Origin: Verrucomicrobiaceae bacterium
GTDB lineage: Bacteria; Verrucomicrobiota; Verrucomicrobiia; Verrucomicrobiales; Verrucomicrobiaceae
Direction of reading: 5' to 3'
DNA: 64,000 nt
Assembly: GCA_016795375.1 (NCBI GenBank)
Contig: JAEUHJ010000025.1
Span: forward strand, 1 to 64,000
Shown here: positions 6,594 to 14,997 of the stretch, piece by piece
Numbering within the stretch: position 1 is the first letter of the stretch
How the letters are laid out: each line of letters begins with the position of its first letter
Notes under the pieces: model-generated
Told to the model about the DNA's origin: nothing
Databases searched by the model: none
What the model saw: only the letters and a program-made list of their open reading frames with translations
Made by a program: the position numbers and the translations under genes

Positions 6594-9230
6594 ATGAAAC
6601 GCATCCTGCCTTTCCTCCTCGCCCCGCTCGCGGTTTTCGCGGCGAATCCGGCGAAGAAACCCGTCTATCCGCCGCAGCCGTGGGCCGCATGGGTGGAGCC
6701 GGGCTTTCCTTTCTTCTCCTCCATTCTCGATGCGCGACGCGAAGGCGTGGGCGAGCACAATCTCTCGCCGCGCGGCATCATCCTGAAGCTCGACCATGAT
6801 TGTTGGGCCTGCTTCGACCCCGATCTGCTGCGCGTGTCCGCCATCTGGCGCGGCAAAGGCGTCACGGCCAATGCGCTCGCGCCGGGATCGTATCTCGACG
6901 CGGGGCGCAAGACGCCCGGCGGCCAGTTCCCCGCGCCGCAGTTCGATGGCAAGCTCTGGCTCGGCAACGGACTCTTCCCCGGCTGGCAGAGCAGTGAAAA
7001 GGTGTCGATGAAAGACCCGCGCGAGCCTGCGCCGAGCGCCGAGGAGGTCGGACGCGGCCCGGTGCCGGAGGAAATCGGGCGTTTCAATGCCGTGCGTCTG
7101 GTGAAAAACGGCGTCGTGCTCGAATACAACGCGAGCGGCGCCGATGTCCGCGAATGGTGGCAGGCCAGCGAGCATGACGGCAGGCCCGTGGTGGAGCGTC
7201 ACATCAGCGTGAGTGCCGCGAAGCGGCCGCTGCTGCTCGTGCTCGGCGCGAAGATGAATGGCCCCTCGCAGGAGATCGAGGCGGGCGTGACGGTGACGGG
7301 CGGCGCGGAGCTGCTGGACGATGACGAGTTGTGGATCGCGAAAGTGCCCGCGCATGAAAAGACGGCGTCGTTTTGCATCACCTTCTGCGATGAACACGCC
7401 GCACCGGCGATCCAGCCACGCGAAATCTCCACCGAAGCCGCTGCGGTGCGCTGGCCGCAGCAGGCGGTGTCGAAGATCAAACCATCCACGAGCAAGGATG
7501 CGTATGTGATCGACCACATCGACCTGCCGAATGACAATCCGTGGAAGCGGGCCGTGCGCATCAGCGACATCCAATTTATGCAGGACGGCATCGGCGTCGG
7601 CGTCACGCTGGATGGCGATGTGTGGCTGATCCGCGCCCTCGATACCGCGAGCGGCCCGGTGACGTGGAAACGCTTCGCCTCCGGCCTGCACGAGCCGATG
7701 ACCTGCGCCATCCGCGACGAACAAATATTCGTCTTCGACCGCAATGGCATCTGGAAGCTGCGCGACACGAACGCCGACGGTGAGGCCGATGTGCATGAGC
7801 TTTTCAGCAACTGCTTCGCGCAGACGGCGGACATGCGCGAGTTCCCCAGCACGCTGCGGCTCGCGCCCGGCGGCGAGTTCGTCATCGCCAAGGGCGGGCA
7901 GGAGGCCACCACCATCGGCAAGCACAACGGCAGCGTGCTGCGCATCTCCGCCGACGGAAAAAAAGCAACTGTACTCGGCTACGGATTTCGCCAGCCAAGT
8001 ATCGGCGTGAACCTGCGCACCGGGCTCGTCACCTCCAGCGACCAGGAAGGGCAATACATCCCCAGCACGCCGCTGCACATCGTGCGCGACCATCAGTTCT
8101 ACGGCTTCCTCAGCGACAAGCTGCCGGTGGAGAAATACCCCGCGCCCATCGCCGATCCGGTGACGTGGATGCCGCACGCGGTGAACTCCTCCGCCATGTC
8201 GCAGGTGTGGCTCTTCGATGCGAAAATGGGACCGCTCAATGACACGATGGTGCAGATTTGCTTCAACAAGCCCGAGCTGCTCAGCATCCTTTGGAACGAA
8301 CGCGGCAAACGCCCGCAGGCCGCCGTCGTCAGCATCACCGACGAGTTCGATTTTCCGCCGCTCAATGGCAGCGTGAATCCTGCGGACGGCCAGCTCTACC
8401 TCGCCGGCTTCCAGGTTATCGGCTGGGGCAACACGCTCGACACCCTCGCCGGACTCTGCCGCGTGCGTTATACCGGTTCGCCAAGCTTGCTGCCGCGCGA
8501 GATCGTGCCGATGGACAAAGGCGTGCTGCTGCGCTTCGACGTGGCTCTCGATCCAAAAAAAGCCATCGATCCCGCCAGCTACTCACTCGGCACCTGGAGC
8601 TACAAACGCGCCCACACCTACGGCTCCGCGCAATACAAGGCCGATGGCAGCACCGGCATCGACTGGCTCACGCCGAGCAGCGCCTATCTCAGCAGCGATG
8701 GCAAGGGCGTCTTCATCGGCGTGCCCGGCATGAAGCCGGTGATGCAGCTCCGCATCGGCTGGTCCATCGCCAGCGCGGACGGCACCGCCATGGCTCAGAA
8801 CGCCTACACCACGCCGTATGAACTGCCCGCCTTTGACGCGAAGAAGGAAGGCTTTGGCGACATCCGCGTCGATCTCACCCCACGCGCCGCCGCCGCGCAG
8901 GTCGCGGGCCCTGTTTCCATCGAGGAAGGACTTCGCCTCTCGCAGATGCTCGGCTGCGTGGCCTGCCACAGCGTGAAGGATCAGGACCTCTTCAAGATCG
9001 GTCCGAAGTGGAACAAGCTCTTCGGCGCGAAGCGCGATTACCTCGACGAGAAGCGGAAAAAAGGCAGCGTCGTCGTCGATGACGCCTATATCCGCGAATC
9101 CATCCTCCAGCCCGCCGCCAAACGGCACGCCGACTTCGCGAAAAGCGAATACGCCATGCCCAGCTATGCCGGTGTGCTCACGGACTCACAGATCGAATCC
9201 CTCGTGCTTTACATCAAGTCATTGAAATGA
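6594..9230 (+). CDS. Secreted DUF6797-type protein with beta-propeller region and C-terminal cytochrome c domain
   Basis: An 878-residue exported protein with a signal peptide (about 1-16). The N-terminal region (PWAAWVEPGFPFFSSILDAR onward) matches the DUF6797 type found in Verrucomicrobiota and Planctomycetota. The middle carries propeller-like strands resembling sorbosone dehydrogenase-type proteins (GVTLDGDVWLI, FDRNGIWKLRDTNADGEAD). The C-terminus has a heme c site CVACH at about 788-792 and a plausible axial Met in AMPSYAGVLTDSQI. This suggests a periplasmic redox enzyme or electron acceptor for a sugar oxidation step. It overlaps the ThuA-like gene by ATGA. Confidence 0.75.
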   Translation: MKRILPFLLAPLAVFAANPAKKPVYPPQPWAAWVEPGFPFFSSILDARREGVGEHNLSPRGIILKLDHDCWACFDPDLLRVSAIWRGKGVTANALAPGSYLDAGRKTPGGQFPAPQFDGKLWLGNGLFPGWQSSEKVSMKDPREPAPSAEEVGRGPVPEEIGRFNAVRLVKNGVVLEYNASGADVREWWQASEHDGRPVVERHISVSAAKRPLLLVLGAKMNGPSQEIEAGVTVTGGAELLDDDELWIAKVPAHEKTASFCITFCDEHAAPAIQPREISTEAAAVRWPQQAVSKIKPSTSKDAYVIDHIDLPNDNPWKRAVRISDIQFMQDGIGVGVTLDGDVWLIRALDTASGPVTWKRFASGLHEPMTCAIRDEQIFVFDRNGIWKLRDTNADGEADVHELFSNCFAQTADMREFPSTLRLAPGGEFVIAKGGQEATTIGKHNGSVLRISADGKKATVLGYGFRQPSIGVNLRTGLVTSSDQEGQYIPSTPLHIVRDHQFYGFLSDKLPVEKYPAPIADPVTWMPHAVNSSAMSQVWLFDAKMGPLNDTMVQICFNKPELLSILWNERGKRPQAAVVSITDEFDFPPLNGSVNPADGQLYLAGFQVIGWGNTLDTLAGLCRVRYTGSPSLLPREIVPMDKGVLLRFDVALDPKKAIDPASYSLGTWSYKRAHTYGSAQYKADGSTGIDWLTPSSAYLSSDGKGVFIGVPGMKPVMQLRIGWSIASADGTAMAQNAYTTPYELPAFDAKKEGFGDIRVDLTPRAAAAQVAGPVSIEEGLRLSQMLGCVACHSVKDQDLFKIGPKWNKLFGAKRDYLDEKRKKGSVVVDDAYIRESILQPAAKRHADFAKSEYAMPSYAGVLTDSQIESLVLYIKSLK

Positions 9231-9991
9231 CCGCCATGCGCCCGCTTCGCCGCCTCGTCCTCGCTTTCATCATGCTGGCGCTGCCCGCGCAGGCGGCGAA
9301 TCTCGTCTTCATGATCGGCGAGGAGGAGTATTTCACCTGGGAGACGCTGCCCGCCTTCGCGAAAAGCGATGTCGATCCGATCGGGCACAAGGTCACCATC
9401 ATTCAGGCCGACGCGGCGGACAAAAACAATTTCCCAGGCCTTGTCGCCGCGCTCAAAGACGCCGACCTGCTGCTCGTCAGCGTGCGCCGCCGCACACCAT
9501 TGAAGGAGCAGCTCGATGCCGTGCGCGCTCATCTCGCCGCAGGCAAACCGCTCATCGGCATCCGCACCGCCAGCCACGCCTTCGCCCTGCGGCCCAAGGA
9601 CAAGCTCGTCGATGACAAGCACGCCAACTGGCAGGAATTCGATCCCGAAGTGCTCGGCGGCAACTACCATGACCACCATCGCGGCGAGGACAAAACGATC
9701 TGCACCGTGGCCGCAGGCGCGGAGTCACATCCCATCTTGAAAGGCATCACCCTCGGCGAACTCATCGGCAACGGCACGCTGTATAAGAACGCGCCGCTCG
9801 CCCAAACCGCCACGCCTTTGCTCATTGGCACCATCCCCGATCAACCTGCCGAGCCGGTGGCCTGGACACATCGCTTCGGCCCGCAGCAGGCAAAAATCTT
9901 CTACACCTCGCTCGGCCACCCCGACGACTTCAAACAGCCCGCCTTCCGTAAACTGCTGCTCAACGCCATCGCGTGGGCACTGGGGCGGTAG
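9227..9991 (+). CDS. Secreted ThuA-like domain protein
   Basis: The 254-residue protein starts with a signal peptide (MTAMRPLRRLVLAFIMLALP, cleavage after AQA). The rest is a class I glutamine-amidotransferase-like fold of the ThuA type: LLVSVRRRTPLK, a GKPLIGIRTASHAF nucleophile-elbow-like segment, GGNYHDHH, and the final HRFGPQQAKIFYTSLGHPDDF. ThuA in rhizobia takes part in trehalose utilisation; secreted relatives are common in Verrucomicrobiota next to sugar oxidation genes. It is coupled to the preceding gene through a four-base overlap. Its reaction is unknown. Confidence 0.8.
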   Translation: MTAMRPLRRLVLAFIMLALPAQAANLVFMIGEEEYFTWETLPAFAKSDVDPIGHKVTIIQADAADKNNFPGLVAALKDADLLLVSVRRRTPLKEQLDAVRAHLAAGKPLIGIRTASHAFALRPKDKLVDDKHANWQEFDPEVLGGNYHDHHRGEDKTICTVAAGAESHPILKGITLGELIGNGTLYKNAPLAQTATPLLIGTIPDQPAEPVAWTHRFGPQQAKIFYTSLGHPDDFKQPAFRKLLLNAIAWALGR

Positions 9992-10006
9992 TGCGAGTCC
10001 TAGCTT

Positions 10007-10030
10007 CACGGGTTGGAAAAACCGTGCTAC
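10007..10030 (-). repeat. REP-like palindrome with GTAG foot
   Basis: Read on the minus strand, GTAG is followed by CACGGTT, a five-base loop and AACCCGTG, an imperfect hairpin with one bulged base. The design and much of the sequence agree with the pair of palindromes at 61782-61837. A second imperfect palindrome follows at about 10031-10058. It lies in the 112-base gap between the ThuA-like gene and the antiporter. Confidence 0.5.
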
Positions 10031-10103
10031 GTCGGGAACTTCGGAAGCCGGAGTTATTCCGCCTTGAAAAGTTTACCGCTTCGCCAACTCTCGCTCTTTT
10101 TCG

Positions 10104-11507
10104 ATGCCGCACAGCCTGCCTCCGACCGTCTGGTCCATCGCGCCTCCCGTGGTGGCGGTGGTGCTGGCCTTCCTGCTGCGGGATGCCACGGTGGCGCTGC
10201 TGCTGGCGTGCGTGGCGGGGCTGTATGTGGCGGGGGCGGGCATCAGCGGGCTGCCGGGGCTGCTGACGCGGTCGCTGGCGACGCCGGATTTCATCTGGGT
10301 GCTGCTCATCGAGGTGTGCATCGGGATGTTGATTGCGTTTTTCATGGCCTCGGGCGCGACGCAGCATTTCGCGGAGCTTGCGCAGAAGCGCGTGCGCACG
10401 GGCCGGCAGGTGCAGACGATGGGCTGGTGCATGAGCGCGCTCATTTTCTTCAGCGATTACTTTTCACCGCTGCTCACGGGACAGATTTTGCGACCGCTGG
10501 CGGACAGGGCTCGCGTCTCGCGGGAGAAGCTGGCCTATCTCTGCGACTCCATGGCCGGGCCGGTGTGCATCCTCGTGCCGCTGAGCAGTTGGGGCGTGTT
10601 TGTCTCCGGGCTGCTGGTGGGGCATGGGCCGGTGAACGACAATGCGTCGGGCATGGCGCTTTTCATGAAATCCATCCCGCTGAATTTCTACGCGGTGGGC
10701 ACGGTGCTGATGGTGCTGCTGGTAGCCCGGGGAATCGTGCCTGATTTCGGCTCCATGGGCCGCGCGGAGAGAAGGGCGCGCGAGGAGGGGAAGCTGCTGG
10801 CGGACGGTGCGCGGCCGGTGATGGCCACGGAACTGGCGGAGCTGCGCACGGTGGACCACATCCACAGTCCGAACCTGTGGCTGAACTTTTTCCTGCCCAT
10901 CGCGCTGACGGTGGGCATCGCGCTGGGGAGTTTCATTCTCACGGGCAGGACGATGGTGCTGGAGGGTTTCATGGCGGCGGTGCTGGTGCAGGCGTTGTCG
11001 CTGCGTGCGCAGGGCGTGGCGTTGAGGGAGATCGTCACCATCGCCATGCAGGGGGTGAAGGGCATCGTGCCGGCGGTGATCCTCGTGGCGCTGGCCTATT
11101 CCATCAGCACGGTGACGAAGGAGCTGGGCACCGCGGCCTACATCGTGGAGGCGACGCGGGGCTGGCTTTCGGCGGCATGGCTGCCGGCGGCGGTGTTTGT
11201 CCTCGCCAGCGTGATTTCCTTCGCCACGGGCACTTCGTGGGGCACCTACGCCATCTTGTTTCCGGTGGCGCTGCCGCTGGCCTATCAGTTCAGCGGCGGC
11301 GATATCACGCCCGCAGTGCTGGCGACCATCGGCGCGGTGGCCAGCGGCGGATGCTTCGGCGACCACTGCTCCCCGCTCTCGGATACGACGATGCTGGCCT
11401 CCTTCGGCGCGGGCAGCGACCACATGGACCATGTGAAAACACAAATGACCTACGCGCTCGTGGTCGGAGCCATCGCTTTCATCCTTCACATCTTTCTCAG
11501 CCTATGA
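10104..11507 (+). CDS. NhaC-family Na+/H+ antiporter-like transporter
   Basis: A 467-residue polytopic membrane protein with about 11-12 hydrophobic segments. Features of the NhaC/ion transporter superfamily are visible: FFSDYFSPLLTGQILRPLADR, LAYLCDSMAGPVCILVPLSSWG, FATGTSWGTYAILFPVALP and ASGGCFGDHCSPLSDTTMLAS, the last a hallmark of this family. Members exchange Na+ for H+ or carry amino and carboxylic acids such as malate/lactate. Its stop overlaps the start of an opine-dehydrogenase-like gene (ATGA), so an organic anion substrate handled by that enzyme is possible. Confidence 0.85.
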   Translation: MPHSLPPTVWSIAPPVVAVVLAFLLRDATVALLLACVAGLYVAGAGISGLPGLLTRSLATPDFIWVLLIEVCIGMLIAFFMASGATQHFAELAQKRVRTGRQVQTMGWCMSALIFFSDYFSPLLTGQILRPLADRARVSREKLAYLCDSMAGPVCILVPLSSWGVFVSGLLVGHGPVNDNASGMALFMKSIPLNFYAVGTVLMVLLVARGIVPDFGSMGRAERRAREEGKLLADGARPVMATELAELRTVDHIHSPNLWLNFFLPIALTVGIALGSFILTGRTMVLEGFMAAVLVQALSLRAQGVALREIVTIAMQGVKGIVPAVILVALAYSISTVTKELGTAAYIVEATRGWLSAAWLPAAVFVLASVISFATGTSWGTYAILFPVALPLAYQFSGGDITPAVLATIGAVASGGCFGDHCSPLSDTTMLASFGAGSDHMDHVKTQMTYALVVGAIAFILHIFLSL

Positions 11508-12583
11508 CGATCGCTGTTCTCGGTTCTGGCAATGGGGGTCTCGCCGTGGCATTCGAATGCGCCGCCGCCGGCCACACGGTGCGGCTCTTCGACTTTCCGC
11601 AGTTCGGCGCCGCCGTCTCCGCCGTGGCCGCGCAGGGCGGCATCCATGCGGAGGGAGATCTGGAGGGCTTCGCGCCCATCGCCAGCGCGGGGTATGATCT
11701 GGAGGCCGCGCTGCGCGACGCTGAGCTTGTTTTCATCGTCGGCCCCGCCTACAGCACGCAGCCGTTCGGAGAGGCATGCCGCCCGTTTCTCAAAGCCGGA
11801 CAAAGCGTGATCGTCTGCCCTGGATCGTGCGGCGGAGCCATCATCTTCCAGCGCGCCATCGCCGGAGAGCGCGGCAGCGGCGGCGTCCTCGTCAGCGAGA
11901 CCTCCACGCTGCCCTACGCCGTGCGCAGCACCGCGCCGGGGCGCATCCGCGTCTTCCTGCGCCTGCGCGGCGGTGTCTTCCTCGCCACGCTGCCTTCCTC
12001 GGAGACCCGCCGGGTGCTCGCGCAGGTGCAGCCCGTTTATCCGATGATCACGGCGGCCAGGAACGTGCTCCAGACCGCGCTGCAAAATGGCAACCCCGTG
12101 ATCCATCCCGCCGTCACGCTGCTGAACGCGGCGCTGATCGAGCGCACCGGCGGCGATTTCCTTTTTTACGAACAAGGCGTCACGCCTGCGGTCGGGCGAC
12201 TCATGGAAGGCGTGGATCGCGAGCGCATCGCCCTCGGGGCCGCGCTCGGGCTGGAAATCCTCAGCGATCCCATGCTCGGCGTGCAGCAGGGCTACATGAC
12301 GCAGGCGGATTATCACGTCGGCTACACCGGTGCGCCGGGTTTTACGGGCATCCGCGCCCAGGGCACGCTGGATCACCGCTATTTTCACGAGGATGTCGGC
12401 TACGGGCTGGTCTTCGCCTCATCGTTGGCCCGTGCCGCCGCAATCCCCGTGCCGGTGACGGACGCGCTCATCGAAATCATTTCCGTGGTGATGCAGCGCG
12501 ATTACCGCCGTGAAAGCGCCCGCAGCATCGAAGCCCTCGGCTTTGCCGGTCTCGGCATCGAGGACATCCAGCGGATGGTGTGA
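11504..12583 (+). CDS. NAD/NADP octopine/nopaline dehydrogenase family protein
   Basis: The protein of 359 residues begins with a dinucleotide-binding fold, VLGSGNGGLA at about 5-14, and continues with the opine dehydrogenase pattern: VFIVGPAYSTQPFGE, VIVCPGSCGGAI, LVSETSTLPYAVR, and a C-terminal domain with NPVIHPAVTLLNAALIERTGGDFLFY. Opine dehydrogenases reductively join or oxidatively split an amino acid and a 2-oxo acid. The ATG at 11504 overlaps the stop of the antiporter gene; the frame is open far upstream but only in antisense-free shadow of that gene. Coupling suggests shared use of one metabolite. Confidence 0.82.
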   Translation: MTIAVLGSGNGGLAVAFECAAAGHTVRLFDFPQFGAAVSAVAAQGGIHAEGDLEGFAPIASAGYDLEAALRDAELVFIVGPAYSTQPFGEACRPFLKAGQSVIVCPGSCGGAIIFQRAIAGERGSGGVLVSETSTLPYAVRSTAPGRIRVFLRLRGGVFLATLPSSETRRVLAQVQPVYPMITAARNVLQTALQNGNPVIHPAVTLLNAALIERTGGDFLFYEQGVTPAVGRLMEGVDRERIALGAALGLEILSDPMLGVQQGYMTQADYHVGYTGAPGFTGIRAQGTLDHRYFHEDVGYGLVFASSLARAAAIPVPVTDALIEIISVVMQRDYRRESARSIEALGFAGLGIEDIQRMV

Positions 12584-12655
12584 AGAGGCTGAAGCCCGGA
12601 GCGCCGCCGTCTCACGCGGAAGGAATGCGTTTGCTGTGCGTGCTTCCAAGCGCTG

Positions 12656-14812
12656 TCACTTCGTCACCACATCCACGACGGTGATGCCACGACCGGGCAC
12701 GCGGAGGCTGAACTTCGAGTCATCGGGACGGATGGCCACGGAAGGGAAGCTGCTGCGCACCTCCACGGACTGAATTGGCTGGTGCATGTCGATCTGCGGG
12801 CGCGCATAGCTGGCCGTGCGGTTCTTGATGGCGAGGCGGATGCGGCCGTCCGAAACCTGCACTGGCATGAGCGCCACGGAATCGCCGCCGGAATCGACCG
12901 TGATCGTGGTTGAGATGGACTGAAGCGCCTGCGCGCATGCCTTGATGAAACCGGTGGAAACTTTGCGATACGGCAGGTGATCCCAGTAGCCGCGCGGGTC
13001 GGCGAGGCTCATCACATCGCCCGGCGACGGCTCTGCATCGTCTTGCGCGATCTTCGGGGGCGAGGCGGGTTTCGTGCCATACACGCCGCACCACAATACA
13101 TCCGGTGAATGGACATCGCAGAACTCCACGTTCGCCTTTGGCAGCATGCCGGTCTTCCTGCCGATTAGCATGATGGGGCCGCCCCGATACTCCATCACTG
13201 CGGCGAGTTCATCCGCCGGCAAGAGGTGGGCGTTGGGCACGAGCAGCGCGCCGCGCGCTTTCCCCACCGCGCTCACATCGACGGTGGACTGCACGGTGGC
13301 GCCCGCTGCCATGAGGTGGGCGAGCAGGCGATGCGTGTCCCAGGCGCGTGTCTTGGTGTAGTCGGCCATCTGGGCGCGAAAGGCCGCGTCCGACCACACG
13401 ACCGTGGCGCCGAGAGCGCGCTGCGGGAGTGGGGAGAACGCCAGCGCCCAGCGTTCCTCCAGCCAGCGCCATTCGTCGCGTTTCAGGCCGTCACCGAGGC
13501 AGGCGAGAAAGCCATCCGCGCTGGGTCGCAGCGTGCCGTCGGGCTTGGTGTGGAAGACATTCGCCAGCGAGTAGATCTCGCGTTCGAGCACGGTGGGAAT
13601 ATGCCGGATGGCATCCCACTGCTCCACCACGTCATGCACGTTGTGCAGGAAGATGAGGCGCGTGTCCGGCACGCAGGCGCGCAGCAACAGCAGCATGGAG
13701 AGGAAATCGTCATGCCTGTCCTCGTTCGCGAGGCGCGGGTCCATCGCCAGGCCGGCGGCCACCGTCTCCACGATGATGCCATCCACACCCGTGGCAGCGA
13801 TGCGCTGGTAGTCGATGCCGTAGCGATACAGCGACTCGAAAGGCGCGCGTCCCCAGGCTGAGTTCACCACCGCTTTCTTCTCCGCGCCATGCAGCGCCGT
13901 GACCATCGTTTTCCAAAAGCGCGCCCAGCGCCCGGCATAAAACTCGCTCCACTCCGCCCGCCGGTGTTTCAAAATCCAGTCCGCCCGCGCCGTCAGTTTC
14001 GCCACATCGAAAACACAGCGCCGCGTGACCACCTCCGGCAACCGCGCTCCGAGGGCGCTGCTGAATTGATCGATCATGTCATCGGAGAAAGAGACCTCGT
14101 GCAACGGACCCGACAGCGGACCCCAGCCGTCCGCGCCGTGCCAGCCGTCGAACTCAAAATCACGCAGCGTCTTCACCATCTGCCGCGCGAAGAAATCCTC
14201 GAAGTAGGAGCCATCGTTCAATCGGGACAGGCAGTTCAGCGCCCAGGCAAAGCCGCTGCTCTTCCGCACATGCAGCACCTCGCGGTGATCGCTGATCCAT
14301 TCGCGATGCGACTTGTCGCGCGTGTAGGTGGCGAACAGGCTCAGATACACCTGGACTCCGCGTCCATGCAGCCCCCGAACCAGGGAACGCAGTTGATGAT
14401 TCGTCCACACCTGACGTTTCCGTTCCTGGTTGAACTCGTGACCGTCGCGCGAGCAGTATTCCGGCGCCAGTTCACGCTCCGTCTCGATCCCTGGATGCGA
14501 CAGCACGAAATCCGGCGAGCCGATGAGCAGGCACGCGGCCGTCGGCACAAAACCCGCCGTGTCGAGATACTGCGCCACACCCAGATCAGGCTGCTGATTG
14601 TCAAAACCGATCAGCTCCGTCCAGATCCAACGCTCATGCGCACGAAGCGGAGCGGCGTCAACAACACCACCGAAGATCCACAGGAGCAAAACAGCAACGA
14701 GGCCAGGCCATGACGTCGAAAAACATCGTGGATGACAGGTGGACCTTTCCGGGACGCACTGCCGCGTTCGAGTGGCTGCTTGTGCTTCAGGTTTCGGTAC
14801 GAATGGATTCAT
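12656..14812 (-). CDS. Large secreted protein of unknown function, glycosidase-like barrel
   Basis: About 718 residues. A hydrophobic stretch near residues 35-52 (LVAVLLLWIFGGVVDA) looks like a signal peptide preceded by an unusually long N-region, so the true start may lie further in or use a non-ATG codon. The following 400 residues alternate beta-strands and helices in a way that suggests a TIM barrel acting on carbohydrate (GRGVQVYLSLFATYTRD, FDGWHGADGWGPLSG, GVDGIIVETVAAGLAMD, TRLIFLHNVHD), but no glycoside hydrolase family is recognised. A beta-sandwich-like tail follows (SDGRIRLAIKNRT). It is convergent with the opine-dehydrogenase gene and divergent from the serine hydrolase. Confidence 0.6.
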   Translation of the reverse strand: MNPFVPKPEAQAATRTRQCVPERSTCHPRCFSTSWPGLVAVLLLWIFGGVVDAAPLRAHERWIWTELIGFDNQQPDLGVAQYLDTAGFVPTAACLLIGSPDFVLSHPGIETERELAPEYCSRDGHEFNQERKRQVWTNHQLRSLVRGLHGRGVQVYLSLFATYTRDKSHREWISDHREVLHVRKSSGFAWALNCLSRLNDGSYFEDFFARQMVKTLRDFEFDGWHGADGWGPLSGPLHEVSFSDDMIDQFSSALGARLPEVVTRRCVFDVAKLTARADWILKHRRAEWSEFYAGRWARFWKTMVTALHGAEKKAVVNSAWGRAPFESLYRYGIDYQRIAATGVDGIIVETVAAGLAMDPRLANEDRHDDFLSMLLLLRACVPDTRLIFLHNVHDVVEQWDAIRHIPTVLEREIYSLANVFHTKPDGTLRPSADGFLACLGDGLKRDEWRWLEERWALAFSPLPQRALGATVVWSDAAFRAQMADYTKTRAWDTHRLLAHLMAAGATVQSTVDVSAVGKARGALLVPNAHLLPADELAAVMEYRGGPIMLIGRKTGMLPKANVEFCDVHSPDVLWCGVYGTKPASPPKIAQDDAEPSPGDVMSLADPRGYWDHLPYRKVSTGFIKACAQALQSISTTITVDSGGDSVALMPVQVSDGRIRLAIKNRTASYARPQIDMHQPIQSVEVRSSFPSVAIRPDDSKFSLRVPGRGITVVDVVTK

Positions 14813-14997
14813 CGGCTGCCAGGTGATCTGCGGTTTCAGGGGGTCTTGGAACCCTCAACCTGACAACTGATGAACGCAATCACCGACCCCGTTCCCCATT
14901 TTCGCAGGCATGCTCAGAGCCATTGCGTGGGCGTTTGCGGGCCGTTCTTGTTGGAAACAACCGTTTCAACGGCCCGTTCTGAACATCACTCACTGCA

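Noticed and set aside
6537-8177. A 546-codon open frame on the minus strand
   Set aside because: It is antisense to the DUF6797-cytochrome gene, which has a signal peptide and heme site. The minus-strand product shows no family pattern.
10464-11489. A 341-codon minus-strand open frame
   Set aside because: It is the antisense shadow of the NhaC-type antiporter, with an Arg/His/Gln-rich product and no domain.
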